Positions 51,391 to 61,432 of a DNA stretch of 64,000 bases are shown one piece after another. A model generated the notes under the pieces. That model ran no database searches, was not told the DNA's origin, and saw nothing but the letters and a program-made list of their open reading frames with translations. The DNA comes from Thiorhodococcus drewsii AZ1. GTDB taxonomy: Bacteria; Pseudomonadota; Gammaproteobacteria; Chromatiales; Chromatiaceae. Position numbers and translations under genes: made by a program. Location: NCBI RefSeq assembly GCF_000224065.1, contig NZ_AFWT01000010.1, positions 99,036-163,035 on the forward strand, read 5' to 3'. Position 1 is the first letter of the stretch; each line of letters starts with the position of its first letter.

Positions 51391-53904
51391 ATGAACGGCG
51401 AGCTGCGAAACGGATCCGCGTCCGTGCCCCAGCCCCGGCCCTTCGGTATGGGGTGGGGACGGGCGTTTTTGCTTCGGCATCGGCTGGGTCTGAGCGCCCG
51501 GATCGTCCTCTTTGCACTCGCGCTGGCGATCGCTCCACTGCTGTTGTTCGGGCTCTCGACGCTGACCGAGACCGAGGCCGAGCTGAAGAGCGCGGTCAAC
51601 GAACGGGTGCTGGCAACCGCTCGCGGTCTCATGGACCGGATCCGGCTCGTCGTGGAGCCGACCCGGACCGCACTCGTTCTACTGCGCGATGCGGTGGACG
51701 ACCCGCGCGTTCCGCCCGACGGCAAGCTCGCCATGCTGGAGGGAAGTCTGCGTGGCCTGCCCGCTGTGCGCGCCCTGCGGGTTTCGGTCGCCGGGCAGTC
51801 GCCGATTTTCTTGTTCGAACGCTCCTTCAAGGCCAGTCTCGATCACCTCCGGCCAGACCTGGAGACGCTGCTCGCGTCGGTCGAGCCCCCAGCCTCGGGA
51901 GCGTCCCCCTGGCAGGTCCGGACATCGGCTCCGCTGCGTATCGAGGCGCTCGATCGTTGGCTGCTGCCCTTGCATATCCAATTTCGCGCGCCCTTGAACG
52001 AGCGACGGGCGAGCCTTCTGGCCTATCTGGACGTGACCGACCTGATACGCCAGTTGGGGCGCGAGGGCTTCGATCATCCCGGTGGCGTTTGGGTCTTGGA
52101 CGAGACGGGTGCGCCCGTCTTTCCGTCGCGGTCTGAACCAGGTACAGGTCCGCCGCTCCTCGTCGGAGACATGCCGGATCTCCAGTCCAGCGGACCTGGC
52201 ACCTTGCTCGCGACACCCTTCGAGGGCGCGGACGGGACGTCCATGCTGGGCGCCTTCGCAGTCCTCGACTTTCCGCCTTGGGTGCTGTTGGTCGGTGCGC
52301 CCGAACGCCAGGCCTATGGGTTGGCTCAGCGGGTGCGTGAGCATCTGCTGTGGTGGTTGGTGTTGTCCGCCTGCGTCGGGCTGGTCGGTGCGCTGATTCT
52401 GTCGCGTCGTGTTGGGCGTCCGATCCGCGAGATGGCGGTCGTCGCGGAGCGGGTCGGCGGCGGCGATCTCGGGGCGCGGGTGGGTCATGTGTCCCGGGAC
52501 GACGAGATCGGACTGTTGGGCGAGCGTCTCGATTGGATGATCGGGGAACTGGAGCAGGGACATCGGCAGCTCGATATGCTCGCCCACCAGGATCCGCTCA
52601 CCGGACTGCCGAATCGACGCTCGGTGCTGCAGTATCTGCAACGGGTGCTCCCCGAACTCGACGGGGAGACCGATTCGGTTGCGGTCTTTTTCCTCGATCT
52701 CGATCGTTTCAAGCGGGTGAATGACAGCCTCGGGCATGGTGTGGGCGACGAGCTGTTGCGGCTCGCGGCGAGGCGTCTGAGCGAGAAACTGGGCGAGGAT
52801 GAATGGGCGGCCCGGTTGGCTGGCGATGAGTTTCTGGTGATTCGGCGTGGTGCCGCCGACCGGGAGGCGATCTCCAGAGTCGCGATGCGTCTGATCGGGG
52901 CCTTCAGCGCGCCCTTCTATCTGGCCGATGTCGAGCTGCAGCTGGGAAGCAGCATCGGCATTGCCGTCGCGCCTTGTAATGGCATTGAGGTCACCGAGCT
53001 CATCACCAATGCGGATATGGCCATGTATCGCGCCAAGGAGCTGGGGCGGGGGCAATACCATTTCTTCGATGCCGAGCTCAAGACGTGCGCGGTGCGCAAG
53101 CTCAGGCTCGACGTGCGATTGCGTCGTGCCTTTGAGCGGGGCGAGCTGGAGGTCTACTATCAACCGCAGGTCGACATCGACAGCCACCGGATCCTGGCCG
53201 CCGAGGCGTTGCTGCGTTGGCCCGATGGCGAGGGCCGCTTCGTCGCCTCGCCCGGCGAGTTCATCCCGCTGGCCGAGGAGACCGGTCTGATCCTTCCGCT
53301 CGGCGATTGGGTGATGGAGGCCGTTTGCGCTCAGATCAGCGCCTGGCTGCTGCGAGGGGCACCTCCGGTCACGGTGTCGGTGAATGTGTCATCGCTCCAG
53401 TTCAGGCGTAGCGATTACGTCGGTCGCGTATGCTCGGCGCTCGACCGCAGCGCTCTGAATGCCCGCCACTTGGGGCTGGAGCTGACCGAGTCGCTCTTGC
53501 TGGATGACGTGGACCTGGCGATCGGTCGCATGGAACAGCTCAAGGAAATGGGGGTTCAGTTGATGATCGACGACTTCGGAACCGGCTATTCGTCGCTCGC
53601 CTATCTGCGGCGCTTTCCGCTCGATTATCTCAAGGTTGCGCAGGAGTTCGTCGCGGGCATCGAGACGAATCGGCACGATGCCATGATCGTCGGTGCCGTC
53701 ATCGCGCTATCCAAAAGCCTGGGGCTCAATATCATCGCGGAGGGTGTCGAGACGGCGGGGCAGCTCGCCTATCTCTCCGAGCGGCGCTGCGATCTGATTC
53801 AGGGGTACTATTTTGCCCGTCCGCTTCGGGCGGACGATTTTGTTGCGCTCTTGGAGCGCGGCCCGATTCAGACGCCCGCTTTTCCCGTGCGTTTGGGTGC
53901 CTGA
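51391..53904 (+). CDS. Membrane GGDEF-EAL protein
   Basis: An 837-residue c-di-GMP enzyme. Transmembrane helix 1 (about 36-58), an extracytoplasmic dCache-like sensor (about 60-320), helix 2 (about 325-347), HAMP (about 347-400), GGDEF (about 405-570) and EAL (about 585-825) domains. The GGDEF motif is AGDEF, which still occurs in active cyclases. The EAL domain keeps EALLRW, NVSSLQF, ELTES, DDFGTGYSSL and the C-terminal EGVET and QGYYF, but the usual KID segment reads KVA. Both activities are possible; phosphodiesterase looks more complete. First gene of a three-gene operon. Confidence 0.9.
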   Translation: MNGELRNGSASVPQPRPFGMGWGRAFLLRHRLGLSARIVLFALALAIAPLLLFGLSTLTETEAELKSAVNERVLATARGLMDRIRLVVEPTRTALVLLRDAVDDPRVPPDGKLAMLEGSLRGLPAVRALRVSVAGQSPIFLFERSFKASLDHLRPDLETLLASVEPPASGASPWQVRTSAPLRIEALDRWLLPLHIQFRAPLNERRASLLAYLDVTDLIRQLGREGFDHPGGVWVLDETGAPVFPSRSEPGTGPPLLVGDMPDLQSSGPGTLLATPFEGADGTSMLGAFAVLDFPPWVLLVGAPERQAYGLAQRVREHLLWWLVLSACVGLVGALILSRRVGRPIREMAVVAERVGGGDLGARVGHVSRDDEIGLLGERLDWMIGELEQGHRQLDMLAHQDPLTGLPNRRSVLQYLQRVLPELDGETDSVAVFFLDLDRFKRVNDSLGHGVGDELLRLAARRLSEKLGEDEWAARLAGDEFLVIRRGAADREAISRVAMRLIGAFSAPFYLADVELQLGSSIGIAVAPCNGIEVTELITNADMAMYRAKELGRGQYHFFDAELKTCAVRKLRLDVRLRRAFERGELEVYYQPQVDIDSHRILAAEALLRWPDGEGRFVASPGEFIPLAEETGLILPLGDWVMEAVCAQISAWLLRGAPPVTVSVNVSSLQFRRSDYVGRVCSALDRSALNARHLGLELTESLLLDDVDLAIGRMEQLKEMGVQLMIDDFGTGYSSLAYLRRFPLDYLKVAQEFVAGIETNRHDAMIVGAVIALSKSLGLNIIAEGVETAGQLAYLSERRCDLIQGYYFARPLRADDFVALLERGPIQTPAFPVRLGA

Positions 53905-53936
53905 GTCGAGGCGTTGGACGCCCGGAGATATTCAGG

Positions 53937-56261
53937 ATGACATCTCGCGTCTCGTTTCTTCGCTACCTTTTGCTCCTGGGCGTGCTCTGGGGACCGAGCG
54001 TTCTGGCTGAGGAAACCTTCGCTGTGATTCTGGGGCCGGATCAGAGTCTGCGCGATCTGGCAGCCGACTATCTGGGCGATCCGAACGCCTGGCCCGAGAT
54101 TCTGCGTGCCAATCGGCTCGACTCGCCTCATCAGGTCCAGCCCGGCATGTCGCTGAGCCTGCCGGTGGCGGCGATGCGCGATCTGGGCCTGGTGTTGAGC
54201 CATCTGCGGGGTCTCATCTATCGCGCCACCGCCGCTGGAGCTGAGGTGTTCGCAACCCAGTCCATCGCCAGCGCCCTTTCGGATCAGGCCTCCGCAACGG
54301 AGGCCCGGCGTCGGGGTGATCTGAACGCGGCGCTCCGCTTGGCGCGCTCAGGGATCGCCGAGGCCAGTCGCGCGCTCGATCGGAGTCTGAGCCGGCGCGA
54401 CGTTGCCGCCGAGGCGGTTCTGGATGCGGCGGGCGGCGTGGTGCAGCGGCGTTTGCCGAGCGAGTACGATTGGACCCCTATCCCGATCCGCACGCTCCTG
54501 GTCGAGCACACGCGTCTGCGCACGCTCGAGCGGTCCTTCGCCCTGGTGCGTTTCCGCGATGCCAGCTCGCTACGCATGAGCGAGAACGCCCAGCTGGCGA
54601 TTCGTCGTCTGCGCCGCGATCGGCTGACCCGCTCCGAGACCCTGGACGTGGTGCTCTATGGCGGCGATCTGCGGGCGCTCATCGCTCCTGGAGGTCGCCA
54701 GACGCTCCGGGTCGAGGTGCCTGGCATCGAGACCTCTGGGGACTCGACCCACTATTGGTTGCGGAAGAGCCCGGAGGATACGCGTCTGGCGAACTACGCG
54801 GGCGAGTTCCGGGTGTCCGCCGGAGGTGGGAGTGTGGTGGTCGGGCTGAATCAGGGCACCCTGGTCGAGGCCGGTCGGCCGCCGGTGCCGCCGATCGATC
54901 TGCTTCCGCCCCCAGGACCGATCTCGCCCGAGCAGGGCGCGGTTCGCTATGGCAAGGGCGTCGAGCTGATCTGGAACCCCGTGCCGGATGCCCGTGCCTA
55001 TTGGATCGAGGTTGCCCGCGATCCGCTGTTCAGCCGTCTGGTTTTCACCGACACGGATGTCCGTGGGACCGAAACAGACGTGCCGATCGAGGGTGAGGGC
55101 ATCTATTACTGGCGGCTGTCCTCCGTCGACGCTGCCGGGTTGCCCGGACCCGCGAGCCTGGGGCGGGTCTTTCAGATCGCGTGGGACAACACGCCGCCTT
55201 ATCTGGTGGTCGAGAATCCCGTTCCCGGTCAACGGGTGGCGGATGCGTCGATCACGGTGCGGGGTCGAACCGAGCCGGATGCGCGTCTCTGGCTCGATGG
55301 CGAGTCGATCGCGCTGGATGTTGATGGACGCTTCAGTCTGGATCGTCCGTTGAGCGAGGGATCCAACCACCTGGTGTTCGAGGCGCGGGACCCGGCGGAC
55401 AACCTCAGTCGTCTCGAACGGACCCTCTATCGCACGCCCGGATCGCCGATGCCGCTACGAATGGCGGAAGGCGTGCCGCGTGACGCGCAGGGTCGGTTGC
55501 TGGTGGCGAGTCGGCGGTTCGCCCTGTCCGGCGTGACGCTTCCCGGTGCCAGCGTTCGGGTCGACTCCGAGGATGATCCGGGTGTCTCGGTCACGACCCT
55601 GGCCGATGCCGATGGGCATTTCGATCTGATCCTGCCGGCGCGCACCGAGGGGACGCGCTTTCATGCAATCGCGAGCGGTCCGCTCGGCGAGTGCGTCGAG
55701 TCGGGTCTGGAGGTCGTGCTGGATCGCACCCCGCCTCGGATTCGGCTCGACCAGGACCCGCCTCTGCGTACCTCCGATCCGCATCTGTCGCTGAGCGGTC
55801 GGGTCGAGGCGGGTGAATCGCTCGAACTCGACGGACAATCGGTTGCACTGTCCGAGGAGGGCACGTTCGCGTTCGGTGTCCCGCTTCGCCCCGGCGAGAA
55901 CCGGATTCGGCTGGTCGCACGCGATCGGGCGGGCAATCGAGCGATTCTGGAGCGGTCCCTTCTGCTCGATCGCGAACCCCCTCGGCTGACCGCGTATCGG
56001 TTGCGCGAGGAGGGTGACGGGCCGCCGCGTCGACTGCGGGTCGAGATTGAGGCCGAGGACGCGAGCGGTCTGACGGCGGGCATTCCCTACAGCCTTCAGA
56101 TTGGAGAGACCCTGCATCAGGGGATCGCTCGGCGCGGATCCGATCGGGATGGCTATGAGGATTGGGTGGCGCTCCCGCCCGATCTCAAGGCCAAACCGCG
56201 TCTGCGCTCGGTCCAGTTGCAGGACTATCTCGGGAACCGACGGGAGGTGGTCATTGAATAA
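53937..56261 (+). CDS. Exported LysM/FecR-domain protein
   Basis: A 774-residue secreted protein. Signal peptide (1-24, ending VLAEE), a LysM domain at about 26-85 (LGPDQSLRDLAADYLGDPNA, with PGMSLSLP), a helical region, a FecR-like domain (about 195-300), then fibronectin/Ig-like modules: WNPVPDARAYWIEVARDPLF and LFDPDG-like repeats of about 85 residues to the end. LysM would hold it to peptidoglycan. It begins 32 bp after the GGDEF-EAL gene and overlaps the PKD gene by 8 bp, so it is probably a periplasmic or outer-face partner of the PKD protein. Confidence 0.85.
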   Translation: MTSRVSFLRYLLLLGVLWGPSVLAEETFAVILGPDQSLRDLAADYLGDPNAWPEILRANRLDSPHQVQPGMSLSLPVAAMRDLGLVLSHLRGLIYRATAAGAEVFATQSIASALSDQASATEARRRGDLNAALRLARSGIAEASRALDRSLSRRDVAAEAVLDAAGGVVQRRLPSEYDWTPIPIRTLLVEHTRLRTLERSFALVRFRDASSLRMSENAQLAIRRLRRDRLTRSETLDVVLYGGDLRALIAPGGRQTLRVEVPGIETSGDSTHYWLRKSPEDTRLANYAGEFRVSAGGGSVVVGLNQGTLVEAGRPPVPPIDLLPPPGPISPEQGAVRYGKGVELIWNPVPDARAYWIEVARDPLFSRLVFTDTDVRGTETDVPIEGEGIYYWRLSSVDAAGLPGPASLGRVFQIAWDNTPPYLVVENPVPGQRVADASITVRGRTEPDARLWLDGESIALDVDGRFSLDRPLSEGSNHLVFEARDPADNLSRLERTLYRTPGSPMPLRMAEGVPRDAQGRLLVASRRFALSGVTLPGASVRVDSEDDPGVSVTTLADADGHFDLILPARTEGTRFHAIASGPLGECVESGLEVVLDRTPPRIRLDQDPPLRTSDPHLSLSGRVEAGESLELDGQSVALSEEGTFAFGVPLRPGENRIRLVARDRAGNRAILERSLLLDREPPRLTAYRLREEGDGPPRRLRVEIEAEDASGLTAGIPYSLQIGETLHQGIARRGSDRDGYEDWVALPPDLKAKPRLRSVQLQDYLGNRREVVIE

Positions 56262-59200
56262 CCCGCTCATGCGTGGCCTGCTGTTCTGCGTCGTCCTGTT
56301 GGGAGTCGGTGTCGTGGTGGCGGAGGATCGGGTCAGGCTCGTCACCTTCGGGCCCGAGGCCCATCCTGGAAAGGGCGACGACGATTTCACCGAGGTGGTC
56401 TATATCCAGGTGCCCGACACGGCACCCGCGCCGCTCTTCCTGCGGGTCTGGGACCCGGATCTGGGCGGCGCCGAGGACGAGCCCAACGGTCTCTGGAACG
56501 GCCGTACCCGCTTCAGTCTGTTCGGCGGCGAGGGGGCCTTCGGGCAGGCTGGACCCACGGCCGATCCCGCTGTCTGGCGGTCGGCCGGTCATCTGCTGGG
56601 CCAGGCCGAATTCGGCGAGGATGCGTCGACCGACGGACGCTGGGAGACCCTGGTCCGGTTCTCTCCCGATCAGGGCGAGCGGGTCGGCGAGCTTCGTGTC
56701 TTCCGGCTCGTGGTCGAGGGTGTCGCCGGCGATGACGGCAATCTCTACGACCTGGCCGTCAGCTCGGATGCCGACTCCAATCGTTCGGTCGAGGGGCCGC
56801 GTCTGCTCGACTATCGTCCGACCTTTTCGGTTCCGCCCGGTCCCGATCGGCTGGCCGAGGCGGTTTTCGCGCTTCCCTCCGAGACCAGCGCGCTACGGAT
56901 CCGTCAGTTCGACCTGGATCGCGTCCGGATCCAGCTGGAACTGCCCTTCATGGCGCCCGTCCCGCTACGGGCCTCGGGCGAGGCGCGGTGGGAAGAGGCG
57001 CGGATCGCGCTCGATCCCGGCCTGGGTGCCGAGCGCGCCGCCATCCAGATACGCGGCGGGCGCACCCTGTTGAACGATCTGGTGCTCGAAGCGGCCGATC
57101 AGTCCGGCGCTCCGCTGGCGTTTGAGTTGCCGATTCGTCTGCGTCCGCCGAGCATCCCACCCGAGCCGCAGGCGGACATCGCCATTCTGGACGACTGTCT
57201 GGGCGTCTCCTTCGATGCCGGGCGTTCGGATGGTCGTGACGATGCGTTGACCGCTTTCATCTGGGATTTCGGCGATGGCCGGCAGGGTCGGGGCGAGCGT
57301 CTGGAGCACCGATATGCCGAGCCCGGTCTCTATCAGGTGACTCTTACTGTCATCGACGATTCGGGCCGAGTCATGGACCGGGCGCGTCTCACCACTCAAC
57401 TGAAGGTGAATCGGCCGCCGCTCGCGGTGCCCGGTCCCAAGCGCACGGTGGCGCCTGGCGACGCGGTCTCTTTCGATGCCGCCGCATCCAGCGATACCGA
57501 CGGCCGTATCATCGACTATCGCTGGGATTTCGGGGATGGAGCTCAGGTTAGTGGCGTTCGCGTCTCGCACACCTATGATCAGCCCGGACGCTATCCGGTG
57601 CGGCTCCTCGTCCAGGACGATGGTCCGGGACCCTGCACCGACACCCGTGCCGAGACCCTGGTCTGGGTCAATGCCCAACCCATTGCGCGTGCGGGTGACG
57701 ATCGCCGTGCCACGGTCGGCGAGGTCCTGGTCCTGGATGCCGGAGCCAGTGGGGATCCAGACGGCGCGCTACGCGCGTTCAACTGGGACCTGGGTGACGG
57801 CCAGACGGCGGATGGGGTGCGGGTCGAGCATGCCTATGCCGCGCCCGGACGCTATCGGGTCCTGCTCTCGGTCGAGGACGATGCCGGGGTCGGCAACAGC
57901 CGGGCCGAGGACGATCTGCTGGTCTGGATCAACGATCCACCGCTTGCCGCCGCATCGGGACCCGATCGCGGTGCGGTGGGCCAGACCCTGGTCTTCGACG
58001 CCTCCGCGTCCAGCGATCCCGACGGCGCGCTGGTCGAGTATCGCTGGGATTTCGGCGACGGCGGGACGGCGAGCGGCGTGAATGTCGAGCATGCCTATGC
58101 CGCGCCGGGTCGCTATTCGGTGAGGCTCGACATTCGCGATGACTCGGGTACCGGGTCGGCGACGGCCAGCACCGCGTTCGAGGTCGTCGTCAATGCTCCG
58201 CCGCTTGCGGATGCCGGCGAGGATGTCTGGGTGACGGCCAGCGAGGTCCGCTTCGATGCGAGCGGATCCAGCGATGCTGACGGCCATATCATCGCGTATG
58301 ACTGGGACTTCGGCGATGGCACCCAGGGCGTCGGGCCGACCCCAGTCCATGTCTATGCGGTTGCGGGGACCTACGCGGTGCGGTTGACCGTGACCGACGA
58401 TTCGGGGACGCCCTCGGCCAGCAGCCAGGACAGCATGCAGGTGCGGATCAACGCCGGTCCGGTCGCCGATGCCGGTCCAAACCATTTGGTGGCTCCGGGA
58501 GAGACCCTGAATTTCGATGGGGCTGGGTCGTTTGATCCGGACGGGCGTATCCAGGACTATGCCTGGGATTTCGGTGATGGGACCTCGGCGACCGGTGTCG
58601 CCCCCAGTCATGCCTATGCCGAGCCCGGTCTCTATCAGGTGCGGTTGCGGGTCGCGGATGATTCGGGACATGCGGAGGCGATTGCCTTCGCCGAGGCGTC
58701 GGTTCGGGTGAATGCCGCTCCGGTGGCCTTGGCTGGGGCAGATCTGCTGGTGGCGCCCGGCCAGGAGATTCTCCTGGATGGCTCCGGCTCCTATGATCCG
58801 GACGGACGCATCGTCTCCTATCGCTGGACCTTCGACGATGGCCGGGCGGCGGTCGAGACGGACAAGACCGCACTGAGCTTCGCCGAGCCAGGAAGCTACT
58901 CGGCGAGGCTCGCGGTCACGGACGACAGCGGTGCGTCCAACGGCCATGCCGAGGATCGGCGCTCCATTCGGGTCAACCATCGCCCGGTCGCCTCCGCAGG
59001 CGAGCCGGTCCAGACCTGCGAGACCCTGGTCGCCTTCGACGGCAGCGGCTCAAGCGATGCCGACGGCGATTCACTGAACTATCGCTGGTCCTTCGGCGAT
59101 GATGGAGCGGATGCGCAGGGGCCTCGGGTCGCGCATCGGTTCGCCGAGGGCGGGCGCTATCCGGTCGTTCTGACGGTGGACGACGGTACCGGGCTCGACA

Positions 59201-61110
59201 ACGCGATCCATGCCGCATCGACCCAGGTCTGGATCCATCGCCGTCCGCTCGCCGTCATTGAGGCGCCGGCGCTGGTGTGCGCGGGCGATCTGGTCCTGTT
59301 CAACGGGCTTCAATCCAGGGACCCGGACGAGGGGCGCCTGCTCTATGCGTGGGACTTCGGCGACGGTAGCGACTCGCATTCGGCGACTCCGGCCAAGTCG
59401 TTCGCGCGTGGTGGACTCTATCCGGTCACCTTGCGGGTCGAGGACGGTTCGGGGCTTGAGTGCGATAGCTCCACCGATCGCCGCATGGTGCGTGTCGTCG
59501 ATGCGCCGGTGGCCGAGGCCGGTGAGGATCTTCAGGTCTGCGCCAATACGCCTGTGACCTTCGATGGGACGGCCTCGCGCGATTTCGATGGGGTCGTCAA
59601 CAGCTATCACTGGGACTTCGGCGATGGCACCGAGGGTGGGGGATCCAACCCGACCCATCTCTTCAGCCAGGCCGGCGATTATTCCGTGACCCTGACCATC
59701 ACCGGCGACCAGGTCGGCAGCTGCGACAACAGCAACAGCGACCGGTTGAGCGTCGTCGTGCTCGACACCCCGCAGGTGGAACTGACTGCCCCCGCGCAGG
59801 TTGCGCTCGGCGAGTCGGTGGTCCTGAGCGCACATCCGCTTGACGATACCCTTGATGCATCGCGGTCGGATCTGGTCTACAGCTGGGATCTGGGCGATGG
59901 AACCCAGGCCGAGGGGGCCAGCGTCGAGCATGCGTATCGCGAGCCGGGGCGCTATCTGTTAAGCATGACCGCCGACGACGGAAGCGGCGGCGACTGTAGC
60001 CGTCTGACGCTCGAGCATGCGATTCAGGTCAATGCACCGCCCGTTGCGCAGGCCGGCGATGACCGGGTGGCCGCTCCAGGCGAAATCCTGCTCTTCGACG
60101 CCTCGGCGAGCCGCGATCCGGACGGAGCCATCCGTCGCTATGTGTGGGATTTCGGCGACGGGGCGGGCGCCGAGGGCATCCAGACGACGCATGTCTATCG
60201 CCAGCCGGGCGACTATGCGGTGAGGCTGACCGTCACCGACGATACGGATCTGCCGAACGCGACTCGTAGCGATACCCTTGCCGTGCGCTGCAACGCGGCG
60301 CCGTTGCCGGCATTCGAGGTCCGTCCCGAGATCGCCTGTCCGACCCGCGAACTGGTTCTGGATGCCAGCGGTTCGAGCGATCCAGATGGTGCGCTGACAG
60401 CGTGGCGGTGGGACCTGGGCGACGGGGCAGGCGCCGAGGGTGCCGAGATCCATCATGCCTATGCCGAGCCAGGGCGTTATTGGGTCGTCTTGCAGGTGAG
60501 CGACGATTCCGGCGCCGGCAATGCGCTCGCGACGCTCGGTCGTGAGGTGCGGGTGAACCAGGCCCCGGTCGCGCGTCTGGATCGACCGCTTCGGGGCTGT
60601 CCCGGCGAGTCGATTCGCTTTTCCGGCTTGGGCTCGTCCGATGCCGACGGCCGGATTGCCGCCTATCGCTGGTCGTTCGGCGATGGCGCCGAGGCCGAGG
60701 GTGCCGAGGTCGAGCACGTCTACTCGGACCCCGGCCGTTATGCATTGGTACTGCGTGTCGAGGACGACTCGGGCAGCGACTGCGCGAGCGCCGAGGAGCG
60801 GGCCGAGGTGCGGGTGAATGCCGCGCCTCGGGTCGACATGCGAGCCGACTCCAGGGTCGCCTATCTGGGCGGGGCACACGATGATGTGCTGTTCGATGCC
60901 TCCGGGTCCAGCGATGCGGATGGCGATCCGCTCCGTTTCCGCTGGGACTTCGGCGACGGTCACCAAGGGCGTGGAAGCAAGGTTCGGCATGCCTTCGGCG
61001 CGCCGGGACTCTATCGGGTCCGGGTCGAGGTCGCGGACGATTCCGCAAGCGAGTGCGCCACTGCCAGCGCGGAGATTGAGATTGAGGTGAAGTCGCGGTC
61101 CACGAACTAG
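56254..61110 (+). CDS. Giant exported protein with 15 PKD repeats
   Basis: A 1618-residue protein. The start is TTG 56254 (GGGAGG 7 bp upstream, inside the preceding gene's end); ATG 56269 is the alternative but has no ribosome-binding site. Residues 1-24 are a signal peptide (LLFCVVLLGVGVVVA). Residues about 25-300 are an unrecognised beta-rich domain. From about 305 to the end there are 15 PKD-type Ig-like repeats of about 85 residues, each with a version of WDFGDG. No C-terminal sorting or anchor motif is seen. It may be a surface adhesin or matrix protein, held by the LysM/FecR partner. Confidence 0.88.
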   Translation: MNNPLMRGLLFCVVLLGVGVVVAEDRVRLVTFGPEAHPGKGDDDFTEVVYIQVPDTAPAPLFLRVWDPDLGGAEDEPNGLWNGRTRFSLFGGEGAFGQAGPTADPAVWRSAGHLLGQAEFGEDASTDGRWETLVRFSPDQGERVGELRVFRLVVEGVAGDDGNLYDLAVSSDADSNRSVEGPRLLDYRPTFSVPPGPDRLAEAVFALPSETSALRIRQFDLDRVRIQLELPFMAPVPLRASGEARWEEARIALDPGLGAERAAIQIRGGRTLLNDLVLEAADQSGAPLAFELPIRLRPPSIPPEPQADIAILDDCLGVSFDAGRSDGRDDALTAFIWDFGDGRQGRGERLEHRYAEPGLYQVTLTVIDDSGRVMDRARLTTQLKVNRPPLAVPGPKRTVAPGDAVSFDAAASSDTDGRIIDYRWDFGDGAQVSGVRVSHTYDQPGRYPVRLLVQDDGPGPCTDTRAETLVWVNAQPIARAGDDRRATVGEVLVLDAGASGDPDGALRAFNWDLGDGQTADGVRVEHAYAAPGRYRVLLSVEDDAGVGNSRAEDDLLVWINDPPLAAASGPDRGAVGQTLVFDASASSDPDGALVEYRWDFGDGGTASGVNVEHAYAAPGRYSVRLDIRDDSGTGSATASTAFEVVVNAPPLADAGEDVWVTASEVRFDASGSSDADGHIIAYDWDFGDGTQGVGPTPVHVYAVAGTYAVRLTVTDDSGTPSASSQDSMQVRINAGPVADAGPNHLVAPGETLNFDGAGSFDPDGRIQDYAWDFGDGTSATGVAPSHAYAEPGLYQVRLRVADDSGHAEAIAFAEASVRVNAAPVALAGADLLVAPGQEILLDGSGSYDPDGRIVSYRWTFDDGRAAVETDKTALSFAEPGSYSARLAVTDDSGASNGHAEDRRSIRVNHRPVASAGEPVQTCETLVAFDGSGSSDADGDSLNYRWSFGDDGADAQGPRVAHRFAEGGRYPVVLTVDDGTGLDNAIHAASTQVWIHRRPLAVIEAPALVCAGDLVLFNGLQSRDPDEGRLLYAWDFGDGSDSHSATPAKSFARGGLYPVTLRVEDGSGLECDSSTDRRMVRVVDAPVAEAGEDLQVCANTPVTFDGTASRDFDGVVNSYHWDFGDGTEGGGSNPTHLFSQAGDYSVTLTITGDQVGSCDNSNSDRLSVVVLDTPQVELTAPAQVALGESVVLSAHPLDDTLDASRSDLVYSWDLGDGTQAEGASVEHAYREPGRYLLSMTADDGSGGDCSRLTLEHAIQVNAPPVAQAGDDRVAAPGEILLFDASASRDPDGAIRRYVWDFGDGAGAEGIQTTHVYRQPGDYAVRLTVTDDTDLPNATRSDTLAVRCNAAPLPAFEVRPEIACPTRELVLDASGSSDPDGALTAWRWDLGDGAGAEGAEIHHAYAEPGRYWVVLQVSDDSGAGNALATLGREVRVNQAPVARLDRPLRGCPGESIRFSGLGSSDADGRIAAYRWSFGDGAEAEGAEVEHVYSDPGRYALVLRVEDDSGSDCASAEERAEVRVNAAPRVDMRADSRVAYLGGAHDDVLFDASGSSDADGDPLRFRWDFGDGHQGRGSKVRHAFGAPGLYRVRVEVADDSASECATASAEIEIEVKSRSTN

Positions 61111-61156
61111 ACGCTGCTTCTTGCCTTACGCGGTCGTGGACTGGTTGTGATCCCGC

Positions 61157-61340
61157 GTAGGGCGCAATAGCGAACGCGTATTGCGCCGCATGGCATGCAA
61201 CGACAAGGCTTCGGTCGCACCCCGGTGCTCGCATACGGCGCAATACGGCCGCTCCAAGGTCGAACGCTGGCGGTTCATGGACTGTATCTCCAGCGACATG
61301 GGGAGCAGCCACTCGTTGAAGGCGGCTTATTACGCCCTAC
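61157..61340. mobile_element. Possible MITE-like element
   Basis: A 184-bp segment bounded by 13-bp terminal inverted repeats: GTAGGGCGCAATA (61157-61169) and its complement at 61328-61340 with one mismatch. The left end is also a 9-bp hairpin arm (GGCGCAATA at 61161-61169 with TATTGCGCC at 61179-61187), and a further GGCGCAATAC copy lies at 61237. No open reading frame that looks real is inside. No target-site duplication was found. It fits a non-autonomous or palindromic intergenic repeat. Confidence 0.45.
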
Positions 61341-61432
61341 CTGAGTCGGGGCTTCTTCCTTCGGGCGGTTTGGCTTGGAATGACCTTCGTGGGAATTGGG
61401 GAACGGTGGGTTCGTTGCGTTTTCCGTCTGGC

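Noticed and set aside
57770..58980. Minus-strand frames through the PKD tract
   Set aside because: Repeated antisense frames are produced by the repeat structure; no start signals or families.
57160..61100. CRISPR-like regularity of the repeat tract
   Set aside because: The repeats are degenerate protein-coding PKD units with a ~260-bp period, not short identical repeats with unique spacers.
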